Assembly (NCBI RefSeq): GCF_032405125.1
Contig: NW_027184621.1
Location: 5,146,001 to 5,210,000, forward strand
DNA from: Capricornis sumatraensis
Taxonomy: Eukaryota > Chordata > Mammalia > Artiodactyla > Bovidae
DNA length: 64,000 nt
Direction: 5' to 3'
Of this stretch, positions 11,301-22,500 are shown piece after piece. Numbering within the stretch: position 1 is the first letter of the stretch; every line of letters starts with the position of its first letter. The notes under the pieces were generated by a model. That model saw nothing but the letters and a program-made list of their open reading frames with translations, did not search any database and was not told the origin of the DNA. A program made the position numbers and the translations under genes.

Positions 11301-12544
11301 AACTAGTCTTCCAGGCGGGGCACCCTGCGCCTCCCACAGGTCTTGGCTCAGGAATTCCTTCCCTGAGCTGGGGCTGTGGACGGGAGCCCAGACACGCAGG
11401 GGCAGGCCCCAACCACCTGCACATGTCTCTGCTGGGGAGGAGAGCACTAGGGAAATGACGTCTTTCAAGCACCTTCTCGGCGCTACCGGAGTTCGGCTCC
11501 GGTGTGTGGGGCTGCAGACCCCAGCCAGGGGCCCTGTGAGCCTTTTGCTCTCCGTGCTGTGCTGAGTCTGGGCGGTCAAGCAACCGCTGGAGGGGCCCTG
11601 CAGTTGCCCTCCCATTGCCTCTAATGGAGGCCTCACTGCTAGAGCGCTTGGCAGTGTGCAACCCACCGGCAACTAAGCCCTGCACAAGAACGCCTGGGGA
11701 CTAGCTGCAAAGGCAAGGCAGGAGTGGAGCTGAAGACAGGAAGGCGCCAGTAGCATCTCCCAGTCTCGCGCAGCCCGCTACTTTCTGGACAGGAAGCCTA
11801 AGCGAGGCAAGTCTGGGCAAGGCTCGCCCAGGGCACAGGAGGCTCACGCCAGCAACTATGAGAGATCGGAACTTTGAACAGAGCTGGAGCTCTGCCGTAC
11901 TGGAGGGGCACTCGGCTCCGCCAAAGTACTGATTGCAATCGCACGCAGCTGGGCTGCCTTCTCTTGTACTGAGGAGGCTCGCTTCCGGCATGCTGTAAAC
12001 TAGGCTTCCCGGCGGGGGCGCCCCGCGCCTCCTACAGGTCTTAGCTGAGGAACTGCTTCCCTGAGCTGGGGCTGTGGAAGGGAGTCCAGACACTCAAGGG
12101 CAGGCCCCAACCCCCTGCACACGTCTCTGCTGGGGAGGAGAGCACTAGGAAAATGACGTCTGTCTGGCACCTTCTGGGCGCTCCCGGAATTCCCCTCCGG
12201 TGTGTGGGGCTGCAGACCCCAGCCAGGGGCCTTGTGAGCCTTGGGCTCTCCGTGCTGTGCTGTCTGGGCGGTCAAGCAACCGCTGGAGGAGCCCTGCAGT
12301 TGCCCTCCCATTGCCTCTAATAGAGCCCTCACTGCTGGAGCGCTTGGCAGTGTGCAACCCACCGGCAACTAAGCCCTCCACAAGAACGTCTGGGGACTAG
12401 GTGCAAAGGCAAGGAAGGAGTGGAGCTGAGGCCAGGAAGGCGCCAGTAGCATCTCCCAGTCTCACGCAGCCTGCTCCTTCCTGGACTGGAAGCCTAGCCG
12501 CGAGGCAAGTCTGGGCAAGGCTCGCCCAGGGCAGAGCAGCCTCT
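8351..12544. repeat. Units M12 (rest) to M18 (first part); mixed, non-duplicated run
   Basis: M13 (8894-9591) has CTGAGCTGAGGCTG, GCAGAGGCAGGCC, TCTGCAGGGAAGG and a type iv tail; its close relatives are M58 and M76. M14 (9592-10289) has a type iii tail (AATGAAAGATGCG), M15 (10290-10988) type ii. M16 (10989-11687) has GAGCAGTGCTGGAG and an extra EcoRI site at 11352-11357. M17 (11688-12383) is T2 with an EcoRI site at 12187-12192. M17 and the start of M18 match M80 and the start of M81, 63 units downstream. Confidence 0.88.
12187..12192. other. EcoRI site marking a T2 sub-branch
   Basis: GAATTC inside CCCGGAATTCCCCTCC. The same site occurs at 17781, 24774, 28969, 31064, 42244, 48531, 50629, 54819 and 56212, always in a T2 unit and always with the nearby AGGAAAATGACG and TCTGTCTGG or TTTGTCTGG variants. 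A further, unrelated EcoRI site lies at 11352 in M16. Confidence 0.88.
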
Positions 12545-13677
12545 CGCAAGCAACTCTGCCAGATCCGGACTCTGAGCAGAGCTGGAGCTCTGCCATACTA
12601 GAGGCCCACTCGGCTCCGCCAAAGCAGTGAATGCAGCCGCACACAGCAGGGTTGCCTTCTCTTCTCCCGAGGAGGCTGGCTTCCCGCATGCTGTAAACTA
12701 GGCTTCCAGGAGGGGCCCCCTGCGCCTCCCACAGGTCTTGGCTCAGGAGCTACTTCCCTGAGCTGGGGCTGTGGACTGGAGCCCAGACACGCAGGGGCAG
12801 GCCCCAACCACCTACACACGTCTCTGCTGGGGAGGAGAGCACTAGGGAAATGACGTCTGTCAGGCACCTTCTGGGCGCTAACTGAGTTAGCCTCCGCGTG
12901 TGTGGGGCTGCAGACCCCAGCCAGGGGCCCTGTGAGCCTTGTGCTCTCCGGGCTGTGCTGAGTCTGGGCGGTCAAGCAACCATAAGAATAGACTTCCAGT
13001 TGCCCTCACTTTGCCTCTAATAGAGCCCTCAAGCTGGAGCGCTTGGCAGTGTGCAACCCACCGGCAACTAAACCCTCCACAAGAACGCCTGGGGACTAGG
13101 TGCAAAGGCAAGGCAGGAGTGGAGCTGAGGCCAGGAAGGCGCCAGTAGCATCTCCCAGTCTCGCGCAGCCTGCTCCTTCCTGGACTGGAAGCCTATGTGC
13201 GAGGCAAGTCTGGGCAAGGCTCGCCCAGGGTAAAGCAACCTCACGCCAGCAACTCTGCCAGATCGGGCCTCTGAGCAGAGCTGGAGCTCTGCCGTACTGG
13301 AGGCGCACTTGGCTCCGCCAAAGCAGTGAATGCCGCCACACAGAGCAGGGCTGCCTTCTCTTCTCCCGAGGAGGCTCGCTCCCCGCATGCTGTAAACTAG
13401 GCTTCCAGGCGGGGCCCCGTGCGCATCCCACATGTCTTGGCTTAGGAGCTGCTTCCCTAAGCTGGGGCTGTGGACGGGAGCCCAGACACGCAGGGGCAGG
13501 CCCCAAGCACCTGCACACGTCTCTGCTGGGGAGGAGAGCACTAGGGAAATGACGTCTGTCAGGCACCTTCTGGGCGCTCACCGAGTCAGCCTCCGCGTGT
13601 GTGGGGCTGCAGACCCCAGCCAGGGACCCTGTGAGCCTTGTGCTCTCCGTGCTGTGCTGAGTCTGGGCGGTCAAGCA

Positions 13678-13712
13678 ACCGTAAGAATAGACTTCCAGTT
13701 GCCCTCACTTTG
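13678..13712. repeat. Tail cassette type ii (exemplar)
   Basis: Begins CCGTAAGAATAGACTTCCAG and leads into TTGCCCTCACTTTGCC, usually followed by CTCAAGCTGGAGC. Seen in M0, M4, M9, M15, M18, M19, M28, M29, M47, M48, M49, M55, M65 and M89. Confidence 0.8.
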
Positions 13713-15005
13713 CCTCTAATAGAGCCCTCAAGCTGGAGCGCTTGGCAGTGTGCAACCCACCGGCAACTAAGCCCTCCACAAGAATGCCTGGGGACTAGGT
13801 ACAAAGGCAAGGCAGGAGTGGAGCTGATGCCAGGAAGGCGCCAGTAGCATCTCCCAGTCTCGCGCAGCCCGCTCCTTTCTGGACTGGAAGCCTAGCCGCG
13901 AGGCAAGTCTGGGCAAGGCTCGCCCAGGGCAGAGCAGCCTCAGGCCAGCAACTCTGCCAGATCGGGTCTCTGAGCAGAGCTGGAGCTCTCTCGTACAGGA
14001 GGCGCACTCTGCTCCGCCCAAGCAGTGAATGCAGCCGCACGCATCTGGGCTGCCTCCTCTTCTCCCAAGGAGGCTCGCTACCCGCATGCTGTGCACTAGG
14101 CTTCCAGGCGGGGGCGCCCCACGCCTCCTACAGGTCTTGGCTGAGGAGCTGCTTCCCTGAGCTGGGGCTGTGTTTGGAAGCCCAGACACGCAGGGGCAGG
14201 CCCCAACCACCTGAAGACGTCTCTGCTGGGGAGGAGAGCACTAGGGAAATGACGTCTGTCAGGCACCTTTTGGGCGCTCACCGAGTCAGCCTCCGCGTGT
14301 GTGGGGCTGTAGACCCCAGCCAGGGGCCCTGTGAGCCTTGTGCTCTCCATGCTGTGCTGAGTCTGGGCGGTCAAGCAACCGCTGGAGGAGCCCTGCAGTT
14401 GCCCTCCCATTGCCTCTAATAGAGCCCTCACTGCTGGAGCGCTTGGCAGTGTGCAACCCACCGGCAACTAAGCCCTCCACAAGAAAGCCTGGGGACTAGG
14501 TGCAAAGGCAAGGCAGGAGTGGAGCTGAGGCCAGGAAGGCGCCAGTAGCATCTCCCAGTCTCGCGCAGCCTGCTCCTTCCTGGACTGGAAGCCTACCGCG
14601 AGCCAAGTCTGGGCAAGGCTCGCCCAGGGCAGAGCAGCCTCAGGCCAGCAACTCTGCCAGATCGGGTCTCTGAGCAGAGCTGGAGCTCGGCCGTCCTTGA
14701 GGCGCACTCGGCTCCGCCAAAGCAGTGAATGCAGCCGCACACAGCAGGGCTGCCTCCTCTTCTCCAGAGGAGGCTCGCTTCCCGCATGCTGTAAACTAGG
14801 CTTCCAGGCGGCGCTCCCTGCGCCTCACACAGTTCTTGGCTCAGGAGCTGCTTCCCTGAGCTGGGGCTGTGGACGGGAGCCCAGACACGCAGGGGCAGGC
14901 CCCAACCACCTGCACACGTCTCTGCTGGGGAGTAGAGCACTAGGGAAATGACGTCTGTCAGGCACCTTCTGGGCGCTCACCGAGTCAGCCTCCGCGTGTG
15001 TGGGG

Positions 15006-15097
15006 CTGCAGACCCCAGCCAGGGGCCCTGTGAGCCTTGTGCTCTCCGTGCTGTGCTGAGTCTGGGCGGTCAAGCAACCGCTGGAGGAGCCCTGCAG
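15006..15097. other. Paired PstI sites, 86 bp apart, recurring in most units
   Basis: CTGCAG at 15006-15011 (GGGGCTGCAGACC) and 15092-15097 (CCCTGCAGTTG). Both occur in most type i units. The first is lost in units with GCTGTAGACC or GCTGAAGACC, the second in tails of type ii and some of type iii. Complete PstI digestion of regular type i runs would give fragments near 86 and 613 bp. Confidence 0.85.
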
Positions 15098-15110
15098 TTG
15101 CCCTCCCATT
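15077..15110. repeat. Tail cassette type i (exemplar)
   Basis: Begins CCGCTGGAGGAGCCCTGCAG and leads into TTGCCCTCCCATTGCC. By eye it is the most frequent tail, about 55 of 91 units. Minor forms include CCTCTGGAGG, CAGCCGCTGG and CCGCTCGAGG. Confidence 0.8.
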
Positions 15111-15775
15111 GCCTCTAATAGAGCCCTCACTGCTGGAGCGCTTGTCAGTGTGCAACCCCCGGGCAATTAAGCCCTCCACAAGAACGCCTGGGGACTAGGT
15201 GCAAAGGCAAGGCAGGAGTGGAGCTGAGGCCAGGAAGGCGCCAGTAGCATCTCCCAGTCTCGCGCAGCCCCCTCCTTTCTGGACTGGAAGCCTAACGCGA
15301 GGAAAGTCTGGGCAAGGCTCGCCCAGGGCACAGCAGCCTCACGAAAGCAACTTTGAGAGATCGGGCCTTTGACCAGAGCTGGAGCTCTGCCGTACTGAAG
15401 GGGGACTCGGCTACGCCAAAGTACTGATTGCAGCCGCACGCAGCTGGGCTGCCTTCTCTTGTACTGAGGAGGCTCGCTTCCGGCATGCTGTAAACTAGGC
15501 TTCCGGGCGGGGGCGCCCCGCGCCTCCTACAGGTCTTAGCTGAGGAGCTGCTTCCCTGAGCTGGGGCTGTGGAAGGGAGTCCAGACACTCAAGGGCAGGC
15601 CCCAACCACCTGCACACGTCTCTGCTGGGGAGGAGAGCACTAGGGAAATGACATCTGTCAGGAACCTTCTGGGCGCTCCCGGAGTTTCCCTCCGGTGTGT
15701 GGGGCTGCAGACCACAGCCAGGGGCCCTGTGAGCCTTGTACTTTCCGTGCTGTGCTGAGTCTGGGCGGTCAAGCA

Positions 15776-15810
15776 AACGCAAGAGGGGACTTGCAGGAGC
15801 CCTCCCTTTG
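15776..15810. repeat. Tail cassette type iii (exemplar)
   Basis: Begins ACGCAAGAGGGGACTTGCAG (GAGGCGAC in most others) and leads into TAGCCCTCCCTTTGCC. Seen in M2, M7, M11, M14, M22, M32, M37, M38, M43, M46, M53, M63, M64, M66, M69, M71 and M90. Confidence 0.8.
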
Positions 15811-16477
15811 CCTCTAATAGAGTCCTCACGGCTGGAGCGCTTGGCAGTGTGCAACCCACCGGCAACTAAGCCTTTCACAAGAACGCCTGGGGACTAGGTG
15901 CAAAGGCAAGGCAGGAGTGGAGCTGAGGCCAGGATGGCGCCAGTAGCATCTCCCAGTCTCGCGCAGCCTGCTCCTTCCTGGACTGGAAGCCTAGCCGCGA
16001 GGCAAGTCTGGGCAAAGCTCGCCCAGGGCAGAGCAGCCTCACGCCAGCAACTCTGCCAGATAGGGCCTCTGAGCAGAGCTGGAGCTCTGCTGTACTGGAG
16101 GGGCACTCGGCTCCGCCAAAGCAGTGATTGCAGCCGCACGCAGCTGGGCTGGCTCCTCTTCTCCCGAGGAGACTCGCTTTCCTGCATGCTGTAAACTAGG
16201 CTTCCAGGCGGGGCCCCCTGCACCTCCCACAGGTCTTGGCTGAGGAGCTGCTTCCCTGAGGTGGGGCTGTGGACGGAAGCCCAGACACGCAGGGGCAGGC
16301 CCCAACCACCTGCACACGTCTCTGCTGGGGAGGAGAGCACTAGGGAAATGACGTCTGTCAGGCACATTCTGGGCGCTCACCGAGTCAGCCTCCGCGTGTG
16401 TGGGGCTGCAGACCCCAGCCAGGGGCCCTGTGAGCCTTGGGCTCTCCGTGCTGTGCTGAGTCTGGGAGGTCAAGCAA

Positions 16478-16513
16478 CCGCAAGAGGAAACTTGCAGTTG
16501 CCCTCCCTTTGCC
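16478..16513. repeat. Tail cassette type iv (exemplar)
   Basis: Begins CCGCAAGAGGAAACTTGCAG and leads into TTGCCCTCCCTTTGCC. The rarest tail: M13 (as CCGCACAAGGAAAC), M23, M33, M39 and M68. It looks intermediate between types iii and i. Confidence 0.78.
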
Positions 16514-19500
16514 TCTAATAGAGCCCTCACTGCTGGAGCGCTTGGCAGTGTGCAACACACCGGCAACTAAGACGTCCACAAGAACGCCTGGGGACTAGGT
16601 GCAAAGGCAACGCAGGAGTGGAGCTGAGGCCAGGAAGGGGCCAGTAGCATCTCCCAGTCTCGCGCAGCCCGCTCATTTCTGGACAGGAAGCCTATGCGAG
16701 GCAATTCTGGGCAAGGCTCGCCCAGGGCACAGCAGCCTCACGCCAGCAACTCTGCCAGATCGGGCCTTTGAGCAGAGCTGGAGCTCTGCCGTACTGGAAG
16801 GGCACTTGGCTCCGACAAAGCAGTGATTGCAGCCGCACGCAGCTGGGCTGCCTTCTCTTCTACCGAGGAGGCTCGCTTCCCGCATGCTGTGCACCAGGCT
16901 TCCAGGCGGGGGCGCCCCGCTCCTCCTACAAGTCTTAGCTGAGGAGCTGCTTCCCTGAGCTGGGGGTGTGGAAGGGAGTCCAGACACTCAAGGGCAGGCC
17001 CCAACCACCTGCACACGTCTCTGTTGGGGAGGAGAGCACTAGGGAAATGACGTCTGTCATGCACCTTCTGGGCGCTCAACGAGTCAGCCTCCGCGTGTGT
17101 GGGGCTGCAGACCCCAGGCAGGGGCCCTGTGAGCCTTGTGCTCTCCGTGCTGTGCTGAGTCTGGGCGGTCAAGCAACCGCTGGAAGAGCCCTGCAGTTGC
17201 CCTCCCATTGCCGCTAATAGAGCCCACACTGCTGCAGCGCTTGGCAGTGTGCAACCCACCGGCAACTAAGCCCTCCACAAGAACGCCTGGGGACTAGGTG
17301 CAAAGGCAAGGCAGGAGTGGAGCTGAGGCCAGGAAGGCGCCAGTAGCATCTCCCAGTCTCGCGCAGCCCGCTCCTTTCTGGACTGGAAGCCTAACGCGAG
17401 GCAAGTCTGGGCAAGGCTCGCCCAGGGCACAGGAGGCTCACGCCAGCAACTATGAGAGATCGGGCCTTTGAGCAGAGCTGGAGCTCTACCGTACTGGAGG
17501 GGCACTCGGCTCCGCCAAAGTACTGATTGCATTCGCTCGCAGCTGGGCTGCCTTCTCTTGTACTGAGGAGGCTCGCTTCCGGCATGCTGTAAACTAGGCT
17601 TCCCGGCGGGGGCGCCCCACGCCTCCTACAGGTCTTAGCTGAGGAGCTGATTCCCTGAGCTGGGGCTGTGGAAGGGAGTCCAGAAACTCAAGGGCAGGCA
17701 CCAACCACCTGCACACGTCTCTCGTGGGGAGGAGAGCAGTAGGAAAATGACGTCTGTCTGGCACCTTCTGGGCGCTCCCGGAATTCCCCTCCGGTGTGTG
17801 GGGCTGCAGACCCCAGCCAGGGGCCCTGTGAGCCTTGGGCTCTCCGTGCTGTGCTGTCTGGGCGGTCAGGCAACCGCTGGAGGAGCCCTGCAGTTGCCCT
17901 CCCATTGCCTCTAATAGAGCCCTCACTGCTGGAGCGCGTGGCAGTGTGCAACCCAAAGGCAACTAAGCCCTCCACAAGAACGCCTGGGGACTAGGTGCAA
18001 AGGCAAGGCAGGAGTGGAGCTGAGGCCAGGAAGACGCCAGTAGCATCTCCCAGTCTCGCGCAGCCTGCTCCTTCCTGGACTGGAAGCCTAGCCGCGAGGC
18101 AAGTCTGGGCAAGGCTCGCCCAGGGCAGAGCAGCCTCAGGCCAGCAACTCTGCCAGATCGGGCCTCTGAGCAGAGCTGGAGCACTGCCGTACTGGAGGGG
18201 CACTCGGCTCCGCCAAAGTATTGATTGCAGCCGCTCGCAGCTGGGCTGGCTCCTCTTCTCCCGAGGAGTCTCGCTTCCCGCATGCTGTTACCTAGGCTTC
18301 CAGGAGGGGCCCCCTGCGCCTCCCAAAGGTCTTGGCTCAGGAGCTGCTTCCCTGAGCTGGGGCTGTGGACAGGAGCCCAGACACGCAGGGGCAGGCCCCA
18401 ACCACCTGCACACGTCTCTGCTGGGGAGGAGAGCACTAGGGAAATGACGTCTGTCAGGCACCTTCTGGGCGCTAACTGAGTTAGCCTCCGCGTGTGTGGG
18501 GCTGCAGACCCCAGCCAGGGGCCCTGTGAACCTTGTGCTCTCTGTGCTGTGCTGAGTCTGGGCGGTCAAGCAACCTCTGGAGGAGCCCTGCAGTTGCCCT
18601 CCCATTGCCTCTAATAGAGCCCTCACTGCTGGAGCGCTTGGCAGTGTGCCACCCACCGGCAACTAAGCGCTCCACAAGAACGCCTGGGGACTAGGTGCAA
18701 AGGCAAGGCAGGAGTGGAGCTGAGGCCAGGAAGGCGCCAGTAGCATCTCCCAGTCTCGCGCAGCCTGCTCCTTTCTGGACTGGAAGCCTATGTGCGAGGC
18801 AAGTCTGGGCAAGGCTCCCCCAGGGCAGAGCAGCCTCACGCCAGCAACTCTGCCCAATCGGGGCTCTGAGCAGTGCTGCAGCTCTGCCGTACTGGAAGCG
18901 CACTCGGCTCCGCCCAAGCAGTGAATGCAGCCGCACGCAGCCGGCTTGCCTTCTCTTCTCCTGAGGAGGCTCGCTTCCCGCAATCTGTTAACTAGGCTTC
19001 CAGGCGGGGCCCGCTGCGCCTCCCACAGGTCTTGGCTCAGGAACTCCTTCCCTGAGCTGGTGCTGTGGACGGGAGCCCAGACACGCAGGGGCAGGCCCCA
19101 ACCACCTGCACACGTCTCTGCTGGGGAGGAGAGCACTAGGGAAATGACGTCTTTCAGGCACCTTCTGGGCGCTCCCGGAGTTCGCCTCCGGTGTGTGGGG
19201 CTGCAGACCCCAGCCAGGGGCCCTGTGAGCCTTGTGCTCTCCGTGCTGTGCTGAGTCTGGGCGGTCAAGCAACCGCTGGAGGAGCCCTGCAGTTGCCCTC
19301 CCATTGCCTCTAATAGAGCCCTCACTGCTGGAGCGCTTGTCAGTGTGCAACCCCCGGGCAATTAAGCCCTCCACAAGAACGCCTGGTTACTAGGTGCAAA
19401 GGCAAGGCAGGAGTGGAGCTGAGGCCAGGAAGGCGCCAGCAGCATCTCCCAGTCTCGCGCAGCCCACTCCTTCCTGGACTGGAAGCCTATGTGCGAGGCA

Positions 19501-19537
19501 AGTCTGGGCAAGGCTCGCCCAGGACAGAGCAGCCTAA

Positions 19538-22500
19538 CGCAAGCAACTCTGCCAGATCCGGACTCTGAGCAGAGCTGGAGCTCTGCCATACTAGAGGCCC
19601 ACTCGGCTCCGCCAAAGCAGTGAATGCAGCCGCACACAGCAGGGTTGCCTTCTCTTCTCCCGAGGAGGCTGGCTTCCCGCATGCTGTAAACTAGGCTTCC
19701 AGGAGGGGCCCCCTGCGCCTCCCACAGGTCTTGGCTCAGGAGCTACTTCCCTGAGCTGGGGCTGTGGACTGGAGCCCAGACACGCAGGGGCAGGCCCCAA
19801 CAACCTACACACGTCTCTGCTGGGGAGGAGAGCACTAGGGAAATGACGTCTGTCAGGCACCTTCTGGGCGCTAACTGAGTTAGCCTCCGCGTGTGTGGGG
19901 CTGCAGACCCCAGCCAGGGGCCCTGTGAGCCTTGTGCTCTCCGGGCTGTGCTGAGTCTGGGCGGTCAAGCAACCATAAGAATAGACTTCCAGTTGCCCTC
20001 ACTTTGCCTCTAATAGAGCCCTCAAGCTGGAGCGCTTGGCAGTGTGCAACCCACCGGCAACTAAGCCCTCCACAAGAACGCCTGGGGACTAGGTGCAAAG
20101 GCAAGGCAGGAGTGGAGCTGAGGCCAGGAAGGCGCCAGTAGCATCTCCCAGTCTCGCGCAGCCTGCTCCTTCCTGGACTGGAAGCCTATGTGCGAGGCAA
20201 GTCTGGGCAAGGCTCGCCCAGGGTAAAGCAACCTCACGCCAGCAACTCTGCCAGATCGGGCCTCTGAGCAGAGCTGGAGCTCTGCCGTACTGGAGGCGCA
20301 CTTGGCTCCGCCAAAGCAGTGAATGCCGCCACACAGAGCAGGGCTGCCTTCTCTTCTCCCGAGGAGGCTCGCTCCCCGCATGCTGTAAACTAGGCTTCCA
20401 GGCGGGGCCCCGTGCGCATCCCACATGTCTTGGCTTAGGAGCTGCTTCCCTAAGCTGGGGCTGTGGACGGGAGCCCAGACACGCAGGGGCAGGCCCCAAG
20501 CACCTGCACACGTCTCTGCTGGGGAGGAGAGCACTAGGGAAATGACGTCTGTCAGGCACCTTCTGGGCGCTCACCGAGTCAGCCTCCGCGTGTGTGGGGC
20601 TGCAGACCCCAGCCAGGGACCCTGTGAGCCTTGTGCTCTCCGTGCTGTGCTGAGTCTGGGCGGTCAAGCAACCGTAAGAATAGACTTCCAGTTGCCCTCA
20701 CTTTGCCTCTAATAGAGCCCTCAAGCTGGAGCGCTTGGCAGTGTGCAACCCACCGGCAACTAAGCCCTCCACAAGAATGCCTGGGGACTAGGTACAAAGG
20801 CAAGGCAGGAGTGGAGCTGATGCCAGGAAGGCGCCAGTAGCATCTCCCAGTCTCGCGCAGCCCGCTCCTTTCTGGACTGGAAGCCTAGCCGCGAGGCAAG
20901 TCTGGGCAAGGCTCGCCCAGGGCAGAGCAGCCTCAGGCCAGCAACTCTGCCAGATCGGGTCTCTGAGCAGAGCTGGAGCTCTCTCGTACAGGAGGCGCAC
21001 TCTGCTCCGCCCAAGCAGTGAATGCAGCCGCACGCATCTGGGCTGCCTCCTCTTCTCCCAAGGAGGCTCGCTACCCGCATGCTGTGCACTAGGCTTCCAG
21101 GCGGGGGCGCCCCACGCCTCCTACAGGTCTTGGCTGAGGAGCTGCTTCCCTGAGCTGGGGCTGTGTTTGGAAGCCCAGACACGCAGGGGCAGGCCCCAAC
21201 CACCTGAAGACGTCTCTGCTGGGGAGGAGAGCACTAGGGAAATGACGTCTGTCAGGCACCTTTTGGGCGCTCACCGAGTCAGCCTCCGCGTGTGTGGGGC
21301 TGTAGACCCCAGCCAGGGGCCCTGTGAGCCTTGTGCTCTCCATGCTGTGCTGAGTCTGGGCGGTCAAGCAACCGCTGGAGGAGCCCTGCAGTTGCCCTCC
21401 CATTGCCTCTAATAGAGCCCTCACTGCTGGAGCGCTTGGCAGTGTGCAACCCACCGGCAACTAAGCCCTCCACAAGAAAGCCTGGGGACTAGGTGCAAAG
21501 GCAAGGCAGGAGTGGAGCTGAGGCCAGGAAGGCGCCAGTAGCATCTCCCAGTCTCGCGCAGCCTGCTCCTTCCAGGACTGGAAGCCTACCGCGAGCCAAG
21601 TCTGGGCAAGGCTCGCCCAGGGCAGAGCAGCCTCAGGCCAGCAACTCTGCCAGATCGGGTCTCTGAGCAGAGCTGGAGCTCGGCCGTCCTTGAGGCGCAC
21701 TCGGCTCCGCCAAAGCAGTGAATGCAGCCGCACACAGCAGGGCTGCCTCCTCTTCTCCAGAGGAGGCTCGCTTCCCGCATGCTGTAAACTAGGCTTCCAG
21801 GCGGCGCTCCCTGCGCCTCACACAGTTCTTGGCTCAGGAGCTGCTTCCCTGAGCTGGGGCTGTGGACGGGAGCCCAGACACGCAGGGGCAGGCCCCAACC
21901 ACCTGCACAAGTCTCTGCTGGGGAGTAGAGCACTAGGGAAATGACGTCTGTCAGGCACCTTCTGGGCGCTCACCGAGTCAGCCTCCGCGTGTGTGGGGCT
22001 GCAGACCCCAGCCAGGGGCCCTGTGAGCCTTGTGCTCTCCGTGCTGTGCTGAGTCTGGGCGGTCAAGCAACCGCTGGAGGAGCCCTGCAGTTGCCCTCCC
22101 ATTGCCTCTAATAGAGCCCTCACTGCTGGAGCGCTTGTCAGTGTGCAACCCCCGGGCAATTAAGCCCTCCACAAGAACGCCTGGGGACTAGGTGCAAAGG
22201 CAAGGCAGGAGTGGAGCTGAGGCCAGGAAGGCGCCAGTAGCATCTCCCAGTCTCGCGCAGCCCCCTCCTTTCTGGACTGGAAGCCTAACGCGAGGAAAGT
22301 CTGGGCAAGGCTCGCCCAGGGCACAGCAGCCTCACGAAAGCAACTTTGAGAGATCGGGCCTTTGACCAGAGCTGGAGCTCTGCCGTACTGAAGGGGGACT
22401 CGGCTACGCCAAAGTACTGATTGCAGCCGCACGCAGCTGGGCTGCCTTCTCTTGTACTGAGGAGGCTCGCTTCCGGCATGCTGTAAACTAGGCTTCCGGG

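Larger units (their letters stand above)
14483..15181. repeat. Representative satellite monomer (M21)
   Basis: A complete 699-bp unit, used here to give positions within a unit. Offsets from the unit start: about 0-105, the conserved head (GGACTAGGTGC, GGAGCTGAGGCCAGGAAGG, ATCTCCCAGTCTCGCGCAGCC). About 110, a variable site after CTGGAAGCCT. About 191, the dyad GCAGAGCT/AGCTCTGC (broken in this unit, intact in most). About 240-430, a central section with two main versions. About 327, a GC-palindrome position. About 495, the CCGAGTCAG versus CCGGAGTTC site. About 523 and 609, two PstI sites (CTGCAG). About 590-630, the tail cassette. About 635-699, the conserved end CTCTAATAGAGCCCTC to CTCCACAA. 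I counted 31 CpG dinucleotides in this unit. Confidence 0.95.
12545..19537. repeat. Higher-order repeat, 10 units, 6993 bp, copy A
   Basis: Unit starts inside are 13083, 13782, 14483, 15182, 15881, 16582, 17281, 17978 and 18678. From 12545 to about 19253 every landmark recurs exactly 6993 bp later (copy B), with no net insertion or deletion. I noted about a dozen base differences over about 6.7 kb, roughly 99.8% identity by eye. Tail order from M18 is ii, ii, i, i, iii, iv, i, i, i, i. T2 units are M22 and M25. The left edge lies inside M18 near CGCAAGCAACTCTGCC; upstream of it copies A and B differ at many positions. Confidence 0.92.

Noticed and set aside
14850..14910. G-quadruplex in CTGGGGCTGTGGACGGGAGCCCAG to GCAGGGGCAGG
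   Set aside because: The G-runs are uneven and loops too long for a confident call.
14483..15181. Internal sub-repeats inside the monomer (for example four of about 175 bp, nucleosome-sized)
   Set aside because: Comparing offsets 0, 175, 350 and 525 by eye showed no convincing similarity; only short GAGCTG and AGTCTGGGC words recur.
17520..17550. Possible CENP-B box (TTCG followed by a G-rich half) at ATTCGCTCGCAGCTGGG
   Set aside because: The essential A and CGGG of the consensus are missing. Scanning the other TTCG and CGAA occurrences I noticed on both strands also gave no match.
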